Shown here: positions 46,371 to 54,501 of the stretch, piece after piece
Layout: each line of letters begins with the position of its first letter
Position numbering within the stretch: position 1 is the first letter of the stretch
Assembly: GCF_001570545.1 (NCBI RefSeq)
Contig: NZ_BBXD01000022.1
Span: 124,001 to 188,000, forward strand
Length of the DNA stretch: 64,000 nucleotides
Source of the DNA: Herbidospora mongoliensis
GTDB lineage: Bacteria > Actinomycetota > Actinomycetes > Streptosporangiales > Streptosporangiaceae
Direction: 5' to 3'
Translations under genes and position numbers: made by a program
The notes under the pieces: model-generated
Told to the model about the DNA's origin: nothing
The model's database searches: none
Seen by the model: the letters and a program-made list of their open reading frames with translations, nothing else

Positions 46371-47552
46371 TCATCGCGCGATCCCTGCGGGGATGCGCGC
46401 CACCACGAGGAACCCGCCACCGGACTTGGGCGCCGCGTGGACGTCGCCGCCGTACATGGACACCCGTTCGCGCATGCCGATGAGGCCGTGGCCGCCCTCG
46501 CCGGTCGCGGAGGCGGCGCCCCGGCCGTCGTCGGTGATCCGCAGCAGCACGTCGTGGGTTCCGTAGACGACCTGGACCGAGGCGGTGACACCCGGCCCGC
46601 CGTGTTTGAGGGTGTTGGTCAGGGCCTCCTGGACGATCCGGTAGATCACCAGCTGGAGCCCTTCGGCGAGATGGTCGGGCGTGCCGTCGACCCGGGCGTC
46701 GACGGGGAGTCCGGATGCGCGCACCTGACGTACAAGATCATCAAGCTGCTGGAGGCCCGGCTGCGGCGCGTACTCCTCCGACTCGGCCCCCTCGTCACGC
46801 AGCACCCCGACCAGCCGCCGCATCTCGGCGAGCGCCTGCCGCCCGGTCGCCGAGATCGCCTCGACCGCCCGTTTGGCCTGGTCGGGATCGGTGTCGATGG
46901 CGAACCCCGCGCCGTCGGCCTGGACGATGATGACGCTGACGTTGTGCGCGACGACGTCGTGCAGCTCGCGCGCGATCCGGGCCCGCTCGGCGGCGGTCGC
47001 GATGAGCGCCTGCTGGTCGCGTTCGCGTTCGGCCCGTTCGGCGCGTTCGACCAGGCTCGCCACGAACCGCCGCCGCATGTTGACGTAGATCCCGCCGATC
47101 CACACGGCGAGCACGAACACCGACCCGGCCAGGAACGACTCGACGTGGAAGTCCCCCAGGTCGCGCAGCGACATGGCGATCCCGACCTCGGCGATGACCC
47201 CGGCGGCGACGGCCCACGCCAGCCGGCACGACGCGACGACGGCGAACATCGCCACCAGCACCGACATGTTGGCCGGGATCGGCGCGACACCCCCGAGCCA
47301 CTGGAAGAAGCTGACCCCCGAGACGACCGCCATGACCTGCAGCGGAAAGCGCCGCCGCCAGAACAACGGCACGACCAGCAGCGCGGAGAGCCAGAACACC
47401 CCCATGGCCCCGATGGCCGGGCCGCCCGTGACGGCCAGCCCTTCGGCGATGTAGGAGGCGCTCAGCAGTGAGTACAGCACGAGGGGCGACACCGCGAGCG
47501 TGTCGATCCACGCCGGATGCCGCCGCCGAAACGCGCGAAGCTTGCCGAGCAC
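46371..47552 (-). CDS. NarL-type sensor histidine kinase
   Basis: 393 aa. About five membrane helices in residues 1-165, then a coiled linker (ERAERAERERDQQALIATAA), HisKA_3 dimerisation box with phospho-His in ARELHDVVAHNVSVIIV and a HATPase domain (VQEALTNTLKHGG, DDGRGA, GHGLIGMRERV). No sizeable exported sensor loop, so it probably senses membrane or envelope state. GTG 47552 follows TACTCT by 6 nt (leaderless). It is paired with the response regulator at 45653. Confidence 0.95.
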   Translation of the reverse strand: MLGKLRAFRRRHPAWIDTLAVSPLVLYSLLSASYIAEGLAVTGGPAIGAMGVFWLSALLVVPLFWRRRFPLQVMAVVSGVSFFQWLGGVAPIPANMSVLVAMFAVVASCRLAWAVAAGVIAEVGIAMSLRDLGDFHVESFLAGSVFVLAVWIGGIYVNMRRRFVASLVERAERAERERDQQALIATAAERARIARELHDVVAHNVSVIIVQADGAGFAIDTDPDQAKRAVEAISATGRQALAEMRRLVGVLRDEGAESEEYAPQPGLQQLDDLVRQVRASGLPVDARVDGTPDHLAEGLQLVIYRIVQEALTNTLKHGGPGVTASVQVVYGTHDVLLRITDDGRGAASATGEGGHGLIGMRERVSMYGGDVHAAPKSGGGFLVVARIPAGIAR

Positions 47553-47719
47553 GCCTCAAGAGTACGTATGCGCAGTTCCCGGCACGGTCCACCTAGCGGC
47601 GGATTCGGTACTACGACCCAGGTCGCAGACTGGGTGGTGCTTACACGCCTCTTACGCGGAGGCGGGCATAGTTAATCCCGGGAGCGCATCCTTGGGGTGT
47701 AAAGGGAGACAGATTCGCA

Positions 47720-48151
47720 ATGACGGATCACGGAACCGGGCCGCGTGGCACTGATGACACGAACATGACGCCACGCGGCCCGTCCGACTCACCGACCGGC
47801 TCCTTCAGCTCCCCGCCGCCCCCGCGTCTGCGGTTCCGCGGCCCGTCCGGTCCCCAGGACCCGACGAAGACCTACGCCTACGCGCCCGGCGGCCCCGGTT
47901 GGAACGCGCCGGGCTGGAGCGTGACCGCCCCGGAACCTCGCAGGCCGAAGCGTTCCGTCCGTTTCCTGCCACTGCTGGCGGCGGGGTTGGTGGGCGCGAT
48001 CCTCGGCGGCCTCCTGGTGGGAACGGTGGCGCACACGTGGCGCGACGACCGGCCCGACCGGTTCCGGGTGGTCGTCGACGAGCAGATTCCCGGCATGCCG
48101 AGGGGCTGCGAACGTACCGACACGGGCTTCCGCTGCGAGTTCCCCCGGTAG
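47720..48151 (+). CDS. Small single-pass membrane protein, function unknown
   Basis: 143 aa. A long Pro/Gly/Ser-rich cytosolic N-terminus (about 70 residues), one membrane helix (PLLAAGLVGAILGGLLVGTV), and a short exported tail with two Cys (PRGCERTD, FRCEFPR). AGGGAGAC precedes the ATG by about 11 nt. It is divergent from the histidine kinase and convergent with the secreted protein gene. I do not recognise the family. Confidence 0.7.
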   Translation: MTDHGTGPRGTDDTNMTPRGPSDSPTGSFSSPPPPRLRFRGPSGPQDPTKTYAYAPGGPGWNAPGWSVTAPEPRRPKRSVRFLPLLAAGLVGAILGGLLVGTVAHTWRDDRPDRFRVVVDEQIPGMPRGCERTDTGFRCEFPR

Positions 48152-48156
48152 GAGCT

Positions 48157-49269
48157 CTACGGCAGCAGCGACGCCGTGGACAGCACGGGGCCGCCGGGAT
48201 AGGTGTCGGTCAGCAGCCACAGACGTGAGGTGGACAGCTCGACGCCGAGGTTGTCGCGGCCTTCGTGGTGAACGCCGAACTCGCCGACGCCGGGCACCTC
48301 GAGGACCGTCCAGGAGAGGGAATCGGGCGACGTCCCGATGACCACCGGCCGCTGCTGTGCCCCCTCCGCGGGAGACAGGGCCAGCGCCGAGATCCAGACC
48401 TTCCCGGCCGGATCCCGCGTGATGGAGTGCAGTCCGATGATCTCCGGCGGCAGCGGCACATCGGTCCACGAGTCGCCGTCATAGCGGCTCAGCAGCGGCT
48501 CCGTCGGCCGAGGCTCGCCGCGCGTGTAGTTGGTCCCCACGACCCAGATGTCATCGGGTGTACGCGGCAGCACGTCCTCCAGAATGGACCCCTCGCTGAA
48601 CGGCGGCGGGTAGTCGACGCCCTCCCAGGCGGTCCCGTCGAAGTGGGCGACCCCGGGCACGGAGTCGTCTTCACTGGGCGCGCCGCCCACCGCCCAGGCC
48701 TCGGCCCCCGCGCCCTTGACGGCCAGCACCTTCTGCATCGGCATCGGGTAGGAGACCCACGCGGTGCCTGCCCGCCGCCAGATGACGCTGGCGCCGGGCT
48801 GCGTGCGAATGTTCGAAGCCACCCACAGCCCCGACGAGGTCGCCTCGGGCGCCGCCGCGGTCAGCCCCGGCGGCGCCGGAACCTCGACGAACCCGCCGTT
48901 GGCGAGCTGCGCGATGTAGGCCGACCCGTTCCTGGTCCCGCCGATCCACACCTCACCCGAGGCGGTGGCGCTCACACTGCCGAGCACGCCCCGGCTGGAG
49001 AAGTTCGGGATCGTGAACCCGGCCCACCGCCGCCCGTTCCAGCGGTGGACGACGGGGTTGCCGGGATAGCCCGCCTTGAGCGCCTGGTAGCCGACGATCC
49101 AGACCTGATTCTGCTCGGGCGCGGCCAGATCCAGCAGATCGGCTTTGGCCCGGAGCTCCGGGAGGGGATGGTCGCGCAGAAGCGGATCGGCGGCCAGCAC
49201 GGGCGAGGGAACCATGACGGCGGCGGCGAGTGCGAGAGCTGCCACCGTGAACCGGGCTAAGGGTCTCAT
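48157..49269 (-). CDS. Secreted beta-propeller-like protein, function unknown
   Basis: 370 aa from ATG 49269. Signal peptide at residues 1-26 (ending SPVLAAD). The mature part repeats strands like EVWIGGTRNG, LWVASNIR, IWVVGTN and VWISALA, about 50-60 residues apart, each ending in Trp/Val-rich blades, as in WD/kelch-type or photosystem-assembly propellers. An AGGAGG site lies about 11 nt upstream. No enzymatic motif is seen; it may be a binding protein outside the cell. Confidence 0.75.
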   Translation of the reverse strand: MRPLARFTVAALALAAAVMVPSPVLAADPLLRDHPLPELRAKADLLDLAAPEQNQVWIVGYQALKAGYPGNPVVHRWNGRRWAGFTIPNFSSRGVLGSVSATASGEVWIGGTRNGSAYIAQLANGGFVEVPAPPGLTAAAPEATSSGLWVASNIRTQPGASVIWRRAGTAWVSYPMPMQKVLAVKGAGAEAWAVGGAPSEDDSVPGVAHFDGTAWEGVDYPPPFSEGSILEDVLPRTPDDIWVVGTNYTRGEPRPTEPLLSRYDGDSWTDVPLPPEIIGLHSITRDPAGKVWISALALSPAEGAQQRPVVIGTSPDSLSWTVLEVPGVGEFGVHHEGRDNLGVELSTSRLWLLTDTYPGGPVLSTASLLP

Positions 49270-49368
49270 GGGCCAATCTTCCTCCTGACGCACCCGGAAA
49301 TGCCGCCAATTCCAGAGAATCGGCTAAATGCGAAACAAAGCCGTAAATGCCGCTTTATGACGGCCTTC

Positions 49369-49953
49369 TCAAGGTCGTTTGGCGGGACGCCGGTCGTACG
49401 CGTCGAGCCGCGCGAAACGCTGCGGATCACGCCAGTCACCGCCGCGATCGTCCACCGCGCACCCGGCCGACTTGAGCCGCTCGACGAGCTTTCCCATGGT
49501 CGCCGGCGACCCGTCGAGGTGAATGACATTGCGCCCCCCGATATCGCTGATCGGCCGCAGATCACCCATCTCCACCAGGATCGTCCGCCTCGGACTGACC
49601 GCGAGCGCCATGCCGAGCTCGATCAGGACGTTCGGCCGAGGCTGACAGGTCTCCTCCATCTCGTAGGCGACCTCCCGCTTCACGTGCAGCCGGGGATGCA
49701 GGTGAACGACGTCGTCGGGCGTGAGCAGAACGACCACCGCCTGCGCCTCGGCCAGCGCGGACGGCGGCACCTCACCGAGGAACGGCGTCACATTGTCCGT
49801 GGTCATCACGCACGACTCCCACTCCATCGGCTTGAGATCGAGGGCCCGCAGGAAGTCGAACATGCGGTCCCGGACGACCCCGTCCCGCCCGTGGACCACG
49901 AACACCCGGCGCCGGTCGACGACGGGCCCTCTGAGGAGCTTCACCCACTGCAT
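49369..49953 (-). CDS. TIR-like nucleotide-binding domain protein (PF10137 type)
   Basis: 194 aa. It shows the TIR-like fold of the predicted nucleotide-binding family: VFVVHGRDGVVRDRMFDFLR near residue 17, FLGEVPPSALAEAQAVVVLL near 58-78, and RPNVLIELGMALAVSPRRTI with candidate catalytic Glu112. Relatives act as NAD-degrading effectors in CBASS-type phage defence. No membrane or signal segments; cytosolic. GGGAG precedes the ATG. It is divergent from an XRE-type gene; no cyclic-nucleotide synthase or other effector lies here. The defence role is inference from the domain family. Confidence 0.8.
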   Translation of the reverse strand: MQWVKLLRGPVVDRRRVFVVHGRDGVVRDRMFDFLRALDLKPMEWESCVMTTDNVTPFLGEVPPSALAEAQAVVVLLTPDDVVHLHPRLHVKREVAYEMEETCQPRPNVLIELGMALAVSPRRTILVEMGDLRPISDIGGRNVIHLDGSPATMGKLVERLKSAGCAVDDRGGDWRDPQRFARLDAYDRRPAKRP

Positions 49954-50136
49954 CTTGCTCTCCCTGACGGTTCCAGCCCCAGGTCGTCCGGGGCGCTGAG
50001 GCCCAGTTCAGAGGGTGACGCAGCCGTCCGGCAACGAATCCGGAGGATGCCGGACGGTTCCACGTGGAATCGAATTCGCCAGTGGTTCCGGATATGTCGT
50101 TGTAGCGTTTGGGGGGACCACGCGTAAAGGAATCCA

Positions 50137-51312
50137 ATGACAGATGATCTAGGATTTATCCGACCCGAAGATGTCAGCACGCCGCAGGAATTCGGGGCGG
50201 CGTTGAAAGCGCTGAGCCGTGGCCGTTCATATGCGCAACTGGGAAAAGCGACAGGTTTGCCGAAAAGCACCGTGGGTGACCTCTTCACCAAGGGAAACCC
50301 GAGCGATCAGACGCTGGACGCGTTCCTGACCGCCTGCCGTGTCACCGGCGAGGAGCGGACCCGATGGGTGGCCGCGTGGCAGCGATCACGTGGTGATTTC
50401 GGATCTCTGCGCGCGACCTCGGAGACCGACACCATCGAAGCCGCGCCCAACCATCTCGACGAGATAGACGCCTGGCTGGCCCGCCAGGAACAGGAGATGC
50501 GCGATCCCCCCGCCGAACCCGCCCTGGACGACATCGCACGGATAGCGGAGACCGGCTTCGGCCTGATCGCCGAGGTGTCGCGCCTCGTCAACCGGCTCCC
50601 CGACAACGCCACCGGCAGAACAGACCCGGTGGCCCTCGGCCGATGGGCCGCCGAGGCGATGGGCGTGGCCGTCAGCCGCTTCCAGAAAGTGCCCGAGGCG
50701 TTCAAGAGGACATCGGCACCCCCGGATCCGGCGGCCTTCCAGCGAGACGTGACCACCTACCTCGACGAGGCCCGCGAGGCGCTCATCGCCCGCGTGCTGT
50801 CGATGACCGCGAAATGGCCCGCCTGTTCCTTCACGACGACCCTCGTGAACCCTGGCGAGGTGTCCTTCCTGAGCCTGGTCGTCCGCTTCACCTTTCCCCA
50901 GGGCGTCCTGCTGATCCCACCCGGCGTGGCCCGCACACCCCCACCCGGCCTCCCGCCGCGCCCGATCGCCGGCGGCATGACCTCGGTACGCGACTTCTCC
51001 ATGCACAAGGTCATGGGAGAGGAACTGAACCTGATCCGCCGCTTCGCGGAATCCTTCTCCGAAGAGGAACCTGCTTACGACTACGCCGTCGTGGCGGAGA
51101 ACGCCGTCGAGGTGAGCGGCATCGATCTGAGGGCCGGAGAGTCGGCGCCGCTGCCGTCGATTCCTCTGGCGATCACCACCCCGGTGGGCACAGAACTGAC
51201 CATCCAGTGGACGGCGACCGGAAGTGCCACGCACCAGCAGTTCTCCGGCAGTCTCACCCTGAAGGTCACCCCCTCGACCCTCAAGCCGACGGGCCTCTTC
51301 CCCTCCACCTGA
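50137..51312 (+). CDS. XRE-type HTH protein with uncharacterised C-terminal domain
   Basis: 391 aa. N-terminal HTH: FGAALKALSRGRSYAQLGKA then TGLPKSTVGDLFTKGNPSD, of the type found at the start of many actinobacterial signalling NTPases. Then a helical linker (about 95-220), and a C-terminal beta-rich region (about 225-391: SFTTTLVNPGEVSFLSLVVR and similar) with no recognised family. AAAGGAA precedes the ATG. It is divergent from the TIR-like gene across 183 nt. A possible sensor/regulator for it, from arrangement only. A tRNA-like fragment lies 64 nt after its stop. Confidence 0.8.
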   Translation: MTDDLGFIRPEDVSTPQEFGAALKALSRGRSYAQLGKATGLPKSTVGDLFTKGNPSDQTLDAFLTACRVTGEERTRWVAAWQRSRGDFGSLRATSETDTIEAAPNHLDEIDAWLARQEQEMRDPPAEPALDDIARIAETGFGLIAEVSRLVNRLPDNATGRTDPVALGRWAAEAMGVAVSRFQKVPEAFKRTSAPPDPAAFQRDVTTYLDEAREALIARVLSMTAKWPACSFTTTLVNPGEVSFLSLVVRFTFPQGVLLIPPGVARTPPPGLPPRPIAGGMTSVRDFSMHKVMGEELNLIRRFAESFSEEEPAYDYAVVAENAVEVSGIDLRAGESAPLPSIPLAITTPVGTELTIQWTATGSATHQQFSGSLTLKVTPSTLKPTGLFPST

Positions 51313-51375
51313 CGAACAGCCGTTGGCACGGGATGGCTCAGATCGACTTACGGACGTCGACGGCACGGAAGGGAT

Positions 51376-51403
51376 CTGGAGGTTCGAATCCCCGTAGCCC
51401 CAC
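51376..51403 (+). other. tRNA-like 3-prime fragment
   Basis: CTGGAGGTTCGAATCC and then CCGTAGCCCCAC resembles the T-arm and acceptor 3-prime strand of a tRNA: a TTCGAAT loop in a partly mismatched stem, followed by TAGCCCC and an A. The upstream sequence back to 51330 does not form a full cloverleaf. Such fragments are often left by elements that integrate at tRNA 3-prime ends. No integrase is nearby. Confidence 0.45.
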
Positions 51404-51445
51404 AACGTGATAGCAGGTCAGAAGGGGTTTCGGAGATAAGCCGTT

Positions 51446-52039
51446 TCAGTGGACCTCGCGGGTCCGCCCGCCCGGGTCGAAGCGGAGCCGTATCAGGACG
51501 GGCAGGCGTTCCAGGCCCAACGCGGTCCGCAGGTCGGGGAGCGCCTCGTCGTGCAACCGGGTGATCAGGGCGTCCGGATGCGCCGGATCTTGTGAGGTCA
51601 CCCGCAGGTCAAGGGCGGGCGCGTCCGGCTTCCCGCGCAGCGAGGCCCGCGCGCGCCGCACGCCCTGGTAGGCGCTCACCTGACCGGCCAGGGTTTCGCC
51701 GGCCTGCCTGCCGCCGATCTCGGTGACGCCGGACGGGCCGGACTCCAGGCGCATGCGACCCAGCCGGTTGAGCCGGAACTGAGCGAGCAGCCAGCTCAGC
51801 CCAATGACGCCCACCACGACGGCCCCGGCGGCGACGGCCGGCCAGAACCAGGAGATGGAGTCGGCGAAGGTGGAGACGGGATTGGGCAGCAGGGGCGCCT
51901 GGGCCGCGTTCGCACCGAAGACGCCCAGGCCGCGCGCCAAGGCGGCGGCGCCCGCCGCGAGAAGGATCAGGCCGAGCAGCACCAGGCCGGTTCGGTTGCC
52001 CCATGCGATGCCCCGGCCGAAGGCCCTACCTCGTTTCAT
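51446..52039 (-). CDS. amaP: AmaP-like Asp23 membrane anchor protein
   Basis: 197 aa. Two membrane helices (about 17-40 and 65-88) separated by a short loop, then a cytosolic tail of about 110 residues, the layout of AmaP, which anchors Asp23 to the membrane in Staphylococcus. Its ATG overlaps the stop of the DUF6286 gene (ATGA). It is the last gene of the six-gene Asp23 operon reading leftward. Confidence 0.85.
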   Translation of the reverse strand: MKRGRAFGRGIAWGNRTGLVLLGLILLAAGAAALARGLGVFGANAAQAPLLPNPVSTFADSISWFWPAVAAGAVVVGVIGLSWLLAQFRLNRLGRMRLESGPSGVTEIGGRQAGETLAGQVSAYQGVRRARASLRGKPDAPALDLRVTSQDPAHPDALITRLHDEALPDLRTALGLERLPVLIRLRFDPGGRTREVH

Positions 52040-52671
52040 CGTGCACCTCTCACCCTGGTCTTGACCGTGTAGCGGCCGACCGGCGCGAGCTTGGCCAGCT
52101 CATCCTCCACGGCGTCCCGTACGCGCTCGCGCAGTGCGGCCGTGTCGCGCAGGTCGGTGCCCGCGTGTACGGTCACCCGCCGCCCGCGTACCTGCGCCCG
52201 CGCCTGGCGCACACCGTCCACCTGAGCCGCGACCGCGCCGAGCACCCGGGCCAGCATGCGCCGTGGTGTGCTGATGATCATGTTGGGGTCGTGGCTGCGC
52301 AGCGCCACCAGCCGGGGTCGCCCGGGGACTGTCCCGATCAGGATCAGCAAGATTCCCACGATCCCTATGGCCCCGGCACCTGCCATGACCGCGTTGTCCT
52401 GCCAGGTCGTGGCGCGGGCCCAGTCCGCCACCCTGTCGTACGGCACGATCCGTCCCGGGTGGCCGAACAGCGCCGAGATCGTTTCCATCGCGATCAGCAG
52501 CCCGGTGGCGAACAGGACGAGCGCGGCGATCGCCGCGGGCACCTTCCGCTTGGGGCGCAGGAAGCGCGCCGCGCCCTTCCCGCGCGCGGACGCGCGGGAA
52601 GGCGGTTCAGGGGTCTCGCCGGTGATCTGACGGGGTTCGGGGGATCCAGCTCCCGCGTGGAGAGTCGTCAT
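52036..52671 (-). CDS. DUF6286 membrane protein of the Asp23 locus
   Basis: 211 aa. Basic N-terminus, two membrane helices (about 45-65 and 90-115), then a cytosolic helical domain with RPRLVALRSHDPNMIISTPR and DGVRQARAQVRGRRVTVHAG. DUF6286 proteins lie with Asp23/Gls24 and AmaP genes in actinomycetes; role unknown. AGGAG precedes the ATG 52671 by about 5 nt. The same type of protein is encoded at 60634, with the shared motif RPRLVxLxxxDxxLxMxxxR. Confidence 0.82.
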   Translation of the reverse strand: MTTLHAGAGSPEPRQITGETPEPPSRASARGKGAARFLRPKRKVPAAIAALVLFATGLLIAMETISALFGHPGRIVPYDRVADWARATTWQDNAVMAGAGAIGIVGILLILIGTVPGRPRLVALRSHDPNMIISTPRRMLARVLGAVAAQVDGVRQARAQVRGRRVTVHAGTDLRDTAALRERVRDAVEDELAKLAPVGRYTVKTRVRGAR

Positions 52672-52687
52672 AGCCGCTCCTCGGTTC

Positions 52688-52972
52688 TCACACGAGCCGG
52701 ACGATGTCGACGTCGACGTTCTCAACGGTGATGCCGGTCAGGTCGCGCACCCGGCTCATGAGCCGCTCGCGCGCCTCCGCCGCGACCTGACGCACGGGTG
52801 CCGGGTAGCGGACGGCGATGCCCAGCCGCACGGTGGCGATGGCTCCGCTGATGGACGCCGCCACTTGTGGCCTTTCCGCGACCCGGTCGTCGTCGGCGGC
52901 CACCTCTGTGACGATCTTCACGAACGTGCGCTCCGAGACCGCGGTGGCACCGTGCCCGGCCGTGGCGGTCAC
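52688..52972 (-). CDS. Asp23/Gls24 family protein (third copy)
   Basis: 94 aa from GTG 52972, whose codon overlaps the DUF2273 stop (GTGA). Asp23-like core: TFVKIVTEVAADDDRVAERP then VRLGIAVRYPAPVRQVAAEA and NVDVDIVRLV at the end. The start is the weakest part of the call because upstream codons run into the DUF2273 frame. Expected to be a membrane-associated stress protein. Confidence 0.75.
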   Translation of the reverse strand: MTATAGHGATAVSERTFVKIVTEVAADDDRVAERPQVAASISGAIATVRLGIAVRYPAPVRQVAAEARERLMSRVRDLTGITVENVDVDIVRLV

Positions 52973-53154
52973 TGCCGCCTTGCCCGAAGCCTGGGGATCT
53001 CGACGCCGCCTTCGAGGACGAGCCCGACGAAGAAGCCGACAACCCCGAGGACGAGCACGATGAGGAAGGCGTTGAGGCCGCCGAAGGCGCCCACGATTCC
53101 GACGATCGTGCCGAACGCGAGTCCGACGATGGACCAAACTGGGAACTGGTTCAT
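52969..53154 (-). CDS. DUF2273 small membrane protein
   Basis: 61 aa with two membrane helices (WSIVGLAFGTIVGIVGAFGG and FLIVLVLGVVGFFVGLVL) and a short basic tail (IPRLRARRQ), the whole DUF2273 family. These always lie next to Asp23 genes and probably hold the complex in the membrane. Overlaps the neighbouring genes on both sides. Confidence 0.9.
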   Translation of the reverse strand: MNQFPVWSIVGLAFGTIVGIVGAFGGLNAFLIVLVLGVVGFFVGLVLEGGVEIPRLRARRQ

Positions 53155-53528
53155 GATGAACCTACCTTCCTGGCTTCTTCGGTTTCGGTGACGTCGTCGA
53201 CCATCACGTCCACACGCCTGTCGCCGGACAGCGGGCCTACCGCTTCGTGGACCCCGGCCACGATCTCGGGTATCGGCCTGCCGTACCGGACGGCCACATG
53301 AATCTCGACCACCTCGTCGTGCAGGCGCACCCCCGGCACGGATTCGCCGGGAAGGTACGTGGCAACCGTCCCGAACGGACCCGCTGTGAGCGCGGCGACG
53401 CCGGGACACGAGGCCACCATCTCGGCGATCCGCCTTGCGTCCGAAGCGGTCCGGGGCCGCGGGGCCCCCGGGTTCGGCGGAGCCGCCGGATCGAACCGGG
53501 GGGCCTTACGGCCCCTGCCCTTGGTCAT
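53151..53528 (-). CDS. Asp23/Gls24 family protein (second copy)
   Basis: 125 aa. Basic/Pro-rich N-terminus, then the Asp23 fold: ARRIAEMVASCPGVAALTAG, VVEIHVAVRYGRPIPEIVAG and VDVMVDDVTETEEA. ATGA overlap with the DUF2273 gene and with the upstream Asp23 gene shows a translationally coupled unit. Confidence 0.88.
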   Translation of the reverse strand: MTKGRGRKAPRFDPAAPPNPGAPRPRTASDARRIAEMVASCPGVAALTAGPFGTVATYLPGESVPGVRLHDEVVEIHVAVRYGRPIPEIVAGVHEAVGPLSGDRRVDVMVDDVTETEEARKVGSS

Positions 53529-53971
53529 TGGACCCGCGCACCTTCCCTGGTGCCCGAGGACTCGTCCTGACTCGGCAGGTAGACGTCATCCACCGCGACG
53601 TTCACCTCGGTCACCTCTAGCCCGCACATCTGCCCGACGGCTGTGATCACGTTGTCCCGGACCGCTGCCGCGAGGCCCGGAATGGCCACGCCGTAGTCGA
53701 CGACCAGATCGATGTCCACGGCTGCCTGGCGCTCGCCGACCTCGACGGCGATGCCGCGGGTGACGCCCTCCTCGGCGCCGAGTCTGCCCTTGAACGCGCC
53801 GAACGCGCGGGCCGGGCCGGTGCCGAAGTCGTGGACCCCGGAGATCTCCCGGGCGGCCACGCCCGCGATCTTCGCGACGACATCCCCCGCGATGGTGGTG
53901 CGGCCGTGGTCAGGGGCTCGCTCTCGCGGGACTGGCACGCCCTGGGCCGATGGCGCATGGGTCTCCGTCAT
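53525..53971 (-). CDS. Asp23/Gls24 family envelope-stress protein (first gene of operon)
   Basis: 148 aa. Canonical Asp23/Gls24 domain: GRTTIAGDVVAKIAGVAARE, VDIDLVVDYGVAIPGLAAAV and VTEVNVAVDDVYLP. In Gram-positive bacteria Asp23 is a major sigma-B-controlled alkaline-shock protein held at the membrane by AmaP. First of six overlapping genes (53971 leftward to 51446): Asp23, Asp23, DUF2273, Asp23, DUF6286, AmaP. Confidence 0.92.
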   Translation of the reverse strand: MTETHAPSAQGVPVPRERAPDHGRTTIAGDVVAKIAGVAAREISGVHDFGTGPARAFGAFKGRLGAEEGVTRGIAVEVGERQAAVDIDLVVDYGVAIPGLAAAVRDNVITAVGQMCGLEVTEVNVAVDDVYLPSQDESSGTREGARVQ

Positions 53972-53997
53972 ATGAATCCCCCACTCTGACCTTTTCT

Positions 53998-54023
53998 GAC
54001 GGCCTTATCGGTTTTTGGCCGTC
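53998..54023 (-). other. Hairpin in the leader of the Asp23 operon
   Basis: GACGGCC (53998-54004) and GGCCGTC (54017-54023) form a 7-bp stem with a 12-nt loop, 27 nt before the first ATG. Confidence 0.45.
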
Positions 54024-54034
54024 CGTCTCCCGTA

Positions 54035-54058
54035 ATACCCCTTCATCCCTTAGTACCC
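54035..54058 (-). promoter_or_regulatory. Sigma-B/SigF-like promoter candidate of the Asp23 operon
   Basis: On the minus strand GGGT (54055-54058), 14-nt spacer, then GGGTAT (54035-54040). The -10 matches the sigma-B-type GGGTAY. The -35 (GTTT or GNNT) match is partial. It is 64 nt before the first ATG. Confidence 0.45.
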
Positions 54059-54501
54059 CTTTTGGTGAGGGAGAGTATGAAGGTCAGGGTCGGGTTGCGT
54101 CACGGGCCTGCCTCAACTTGCCAAAGTGTCTCCGCCTTGAGGTCGCACCCGATGAGGGCGAGAGGTTGTGGTTGAAGCCTTCCCGCGCCCGATCCGGGGA
54201 GGGCGAGGCTCTCAGCGGACCTACTGCCTTGCCGGCCACAGGAGACCCAGAAACTGTTTCGCCTCCGGCGGGGGATGGCCCTTCTGCCGCGCCCGCGTCG
54301 GCAGCGGAGTGGAACGACATGGCGGGACACCACCATGGGATCGTCACCTGACTTCCCGGAGCGGCAGGGCTTCCCGGGAAGACGTTAGGGCCACCGAATA
54401 CGGCGCTCCGAAAAATCCTGGTTGGCGAAGGCCGAAAAAGCATCCTAAGATCCGCTACCGATATCCAGAGCCTTGTTGAACCGCCGATTTCGGGAGCCCA
54501 T
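54059..54501. other. Long intergenic region, no gene seen
   Basis: About 440 nt between the Asp23 promoter region and the serine hydrolase. Open frames here have poor codon bias and no family match. It holds upstream promoter sequence for both flanks; no repeat or hairpin of note was seen. Confidence 0.6.

Noticed and set aside
49369..51312. A complete CBASS operon
   Set aside because: No cyclic-nucleotide synthase, ubiquitin-like or HORMA/TRIP13 genes are present; only a TIR-like protein and an XRE protein.
51330..51403. A complete tRNA gene
   Set aside because: The T-arm stem has mismatches and the 5-prime part cannot form acceptor, D and anticodon stems; kept only as a fragment.
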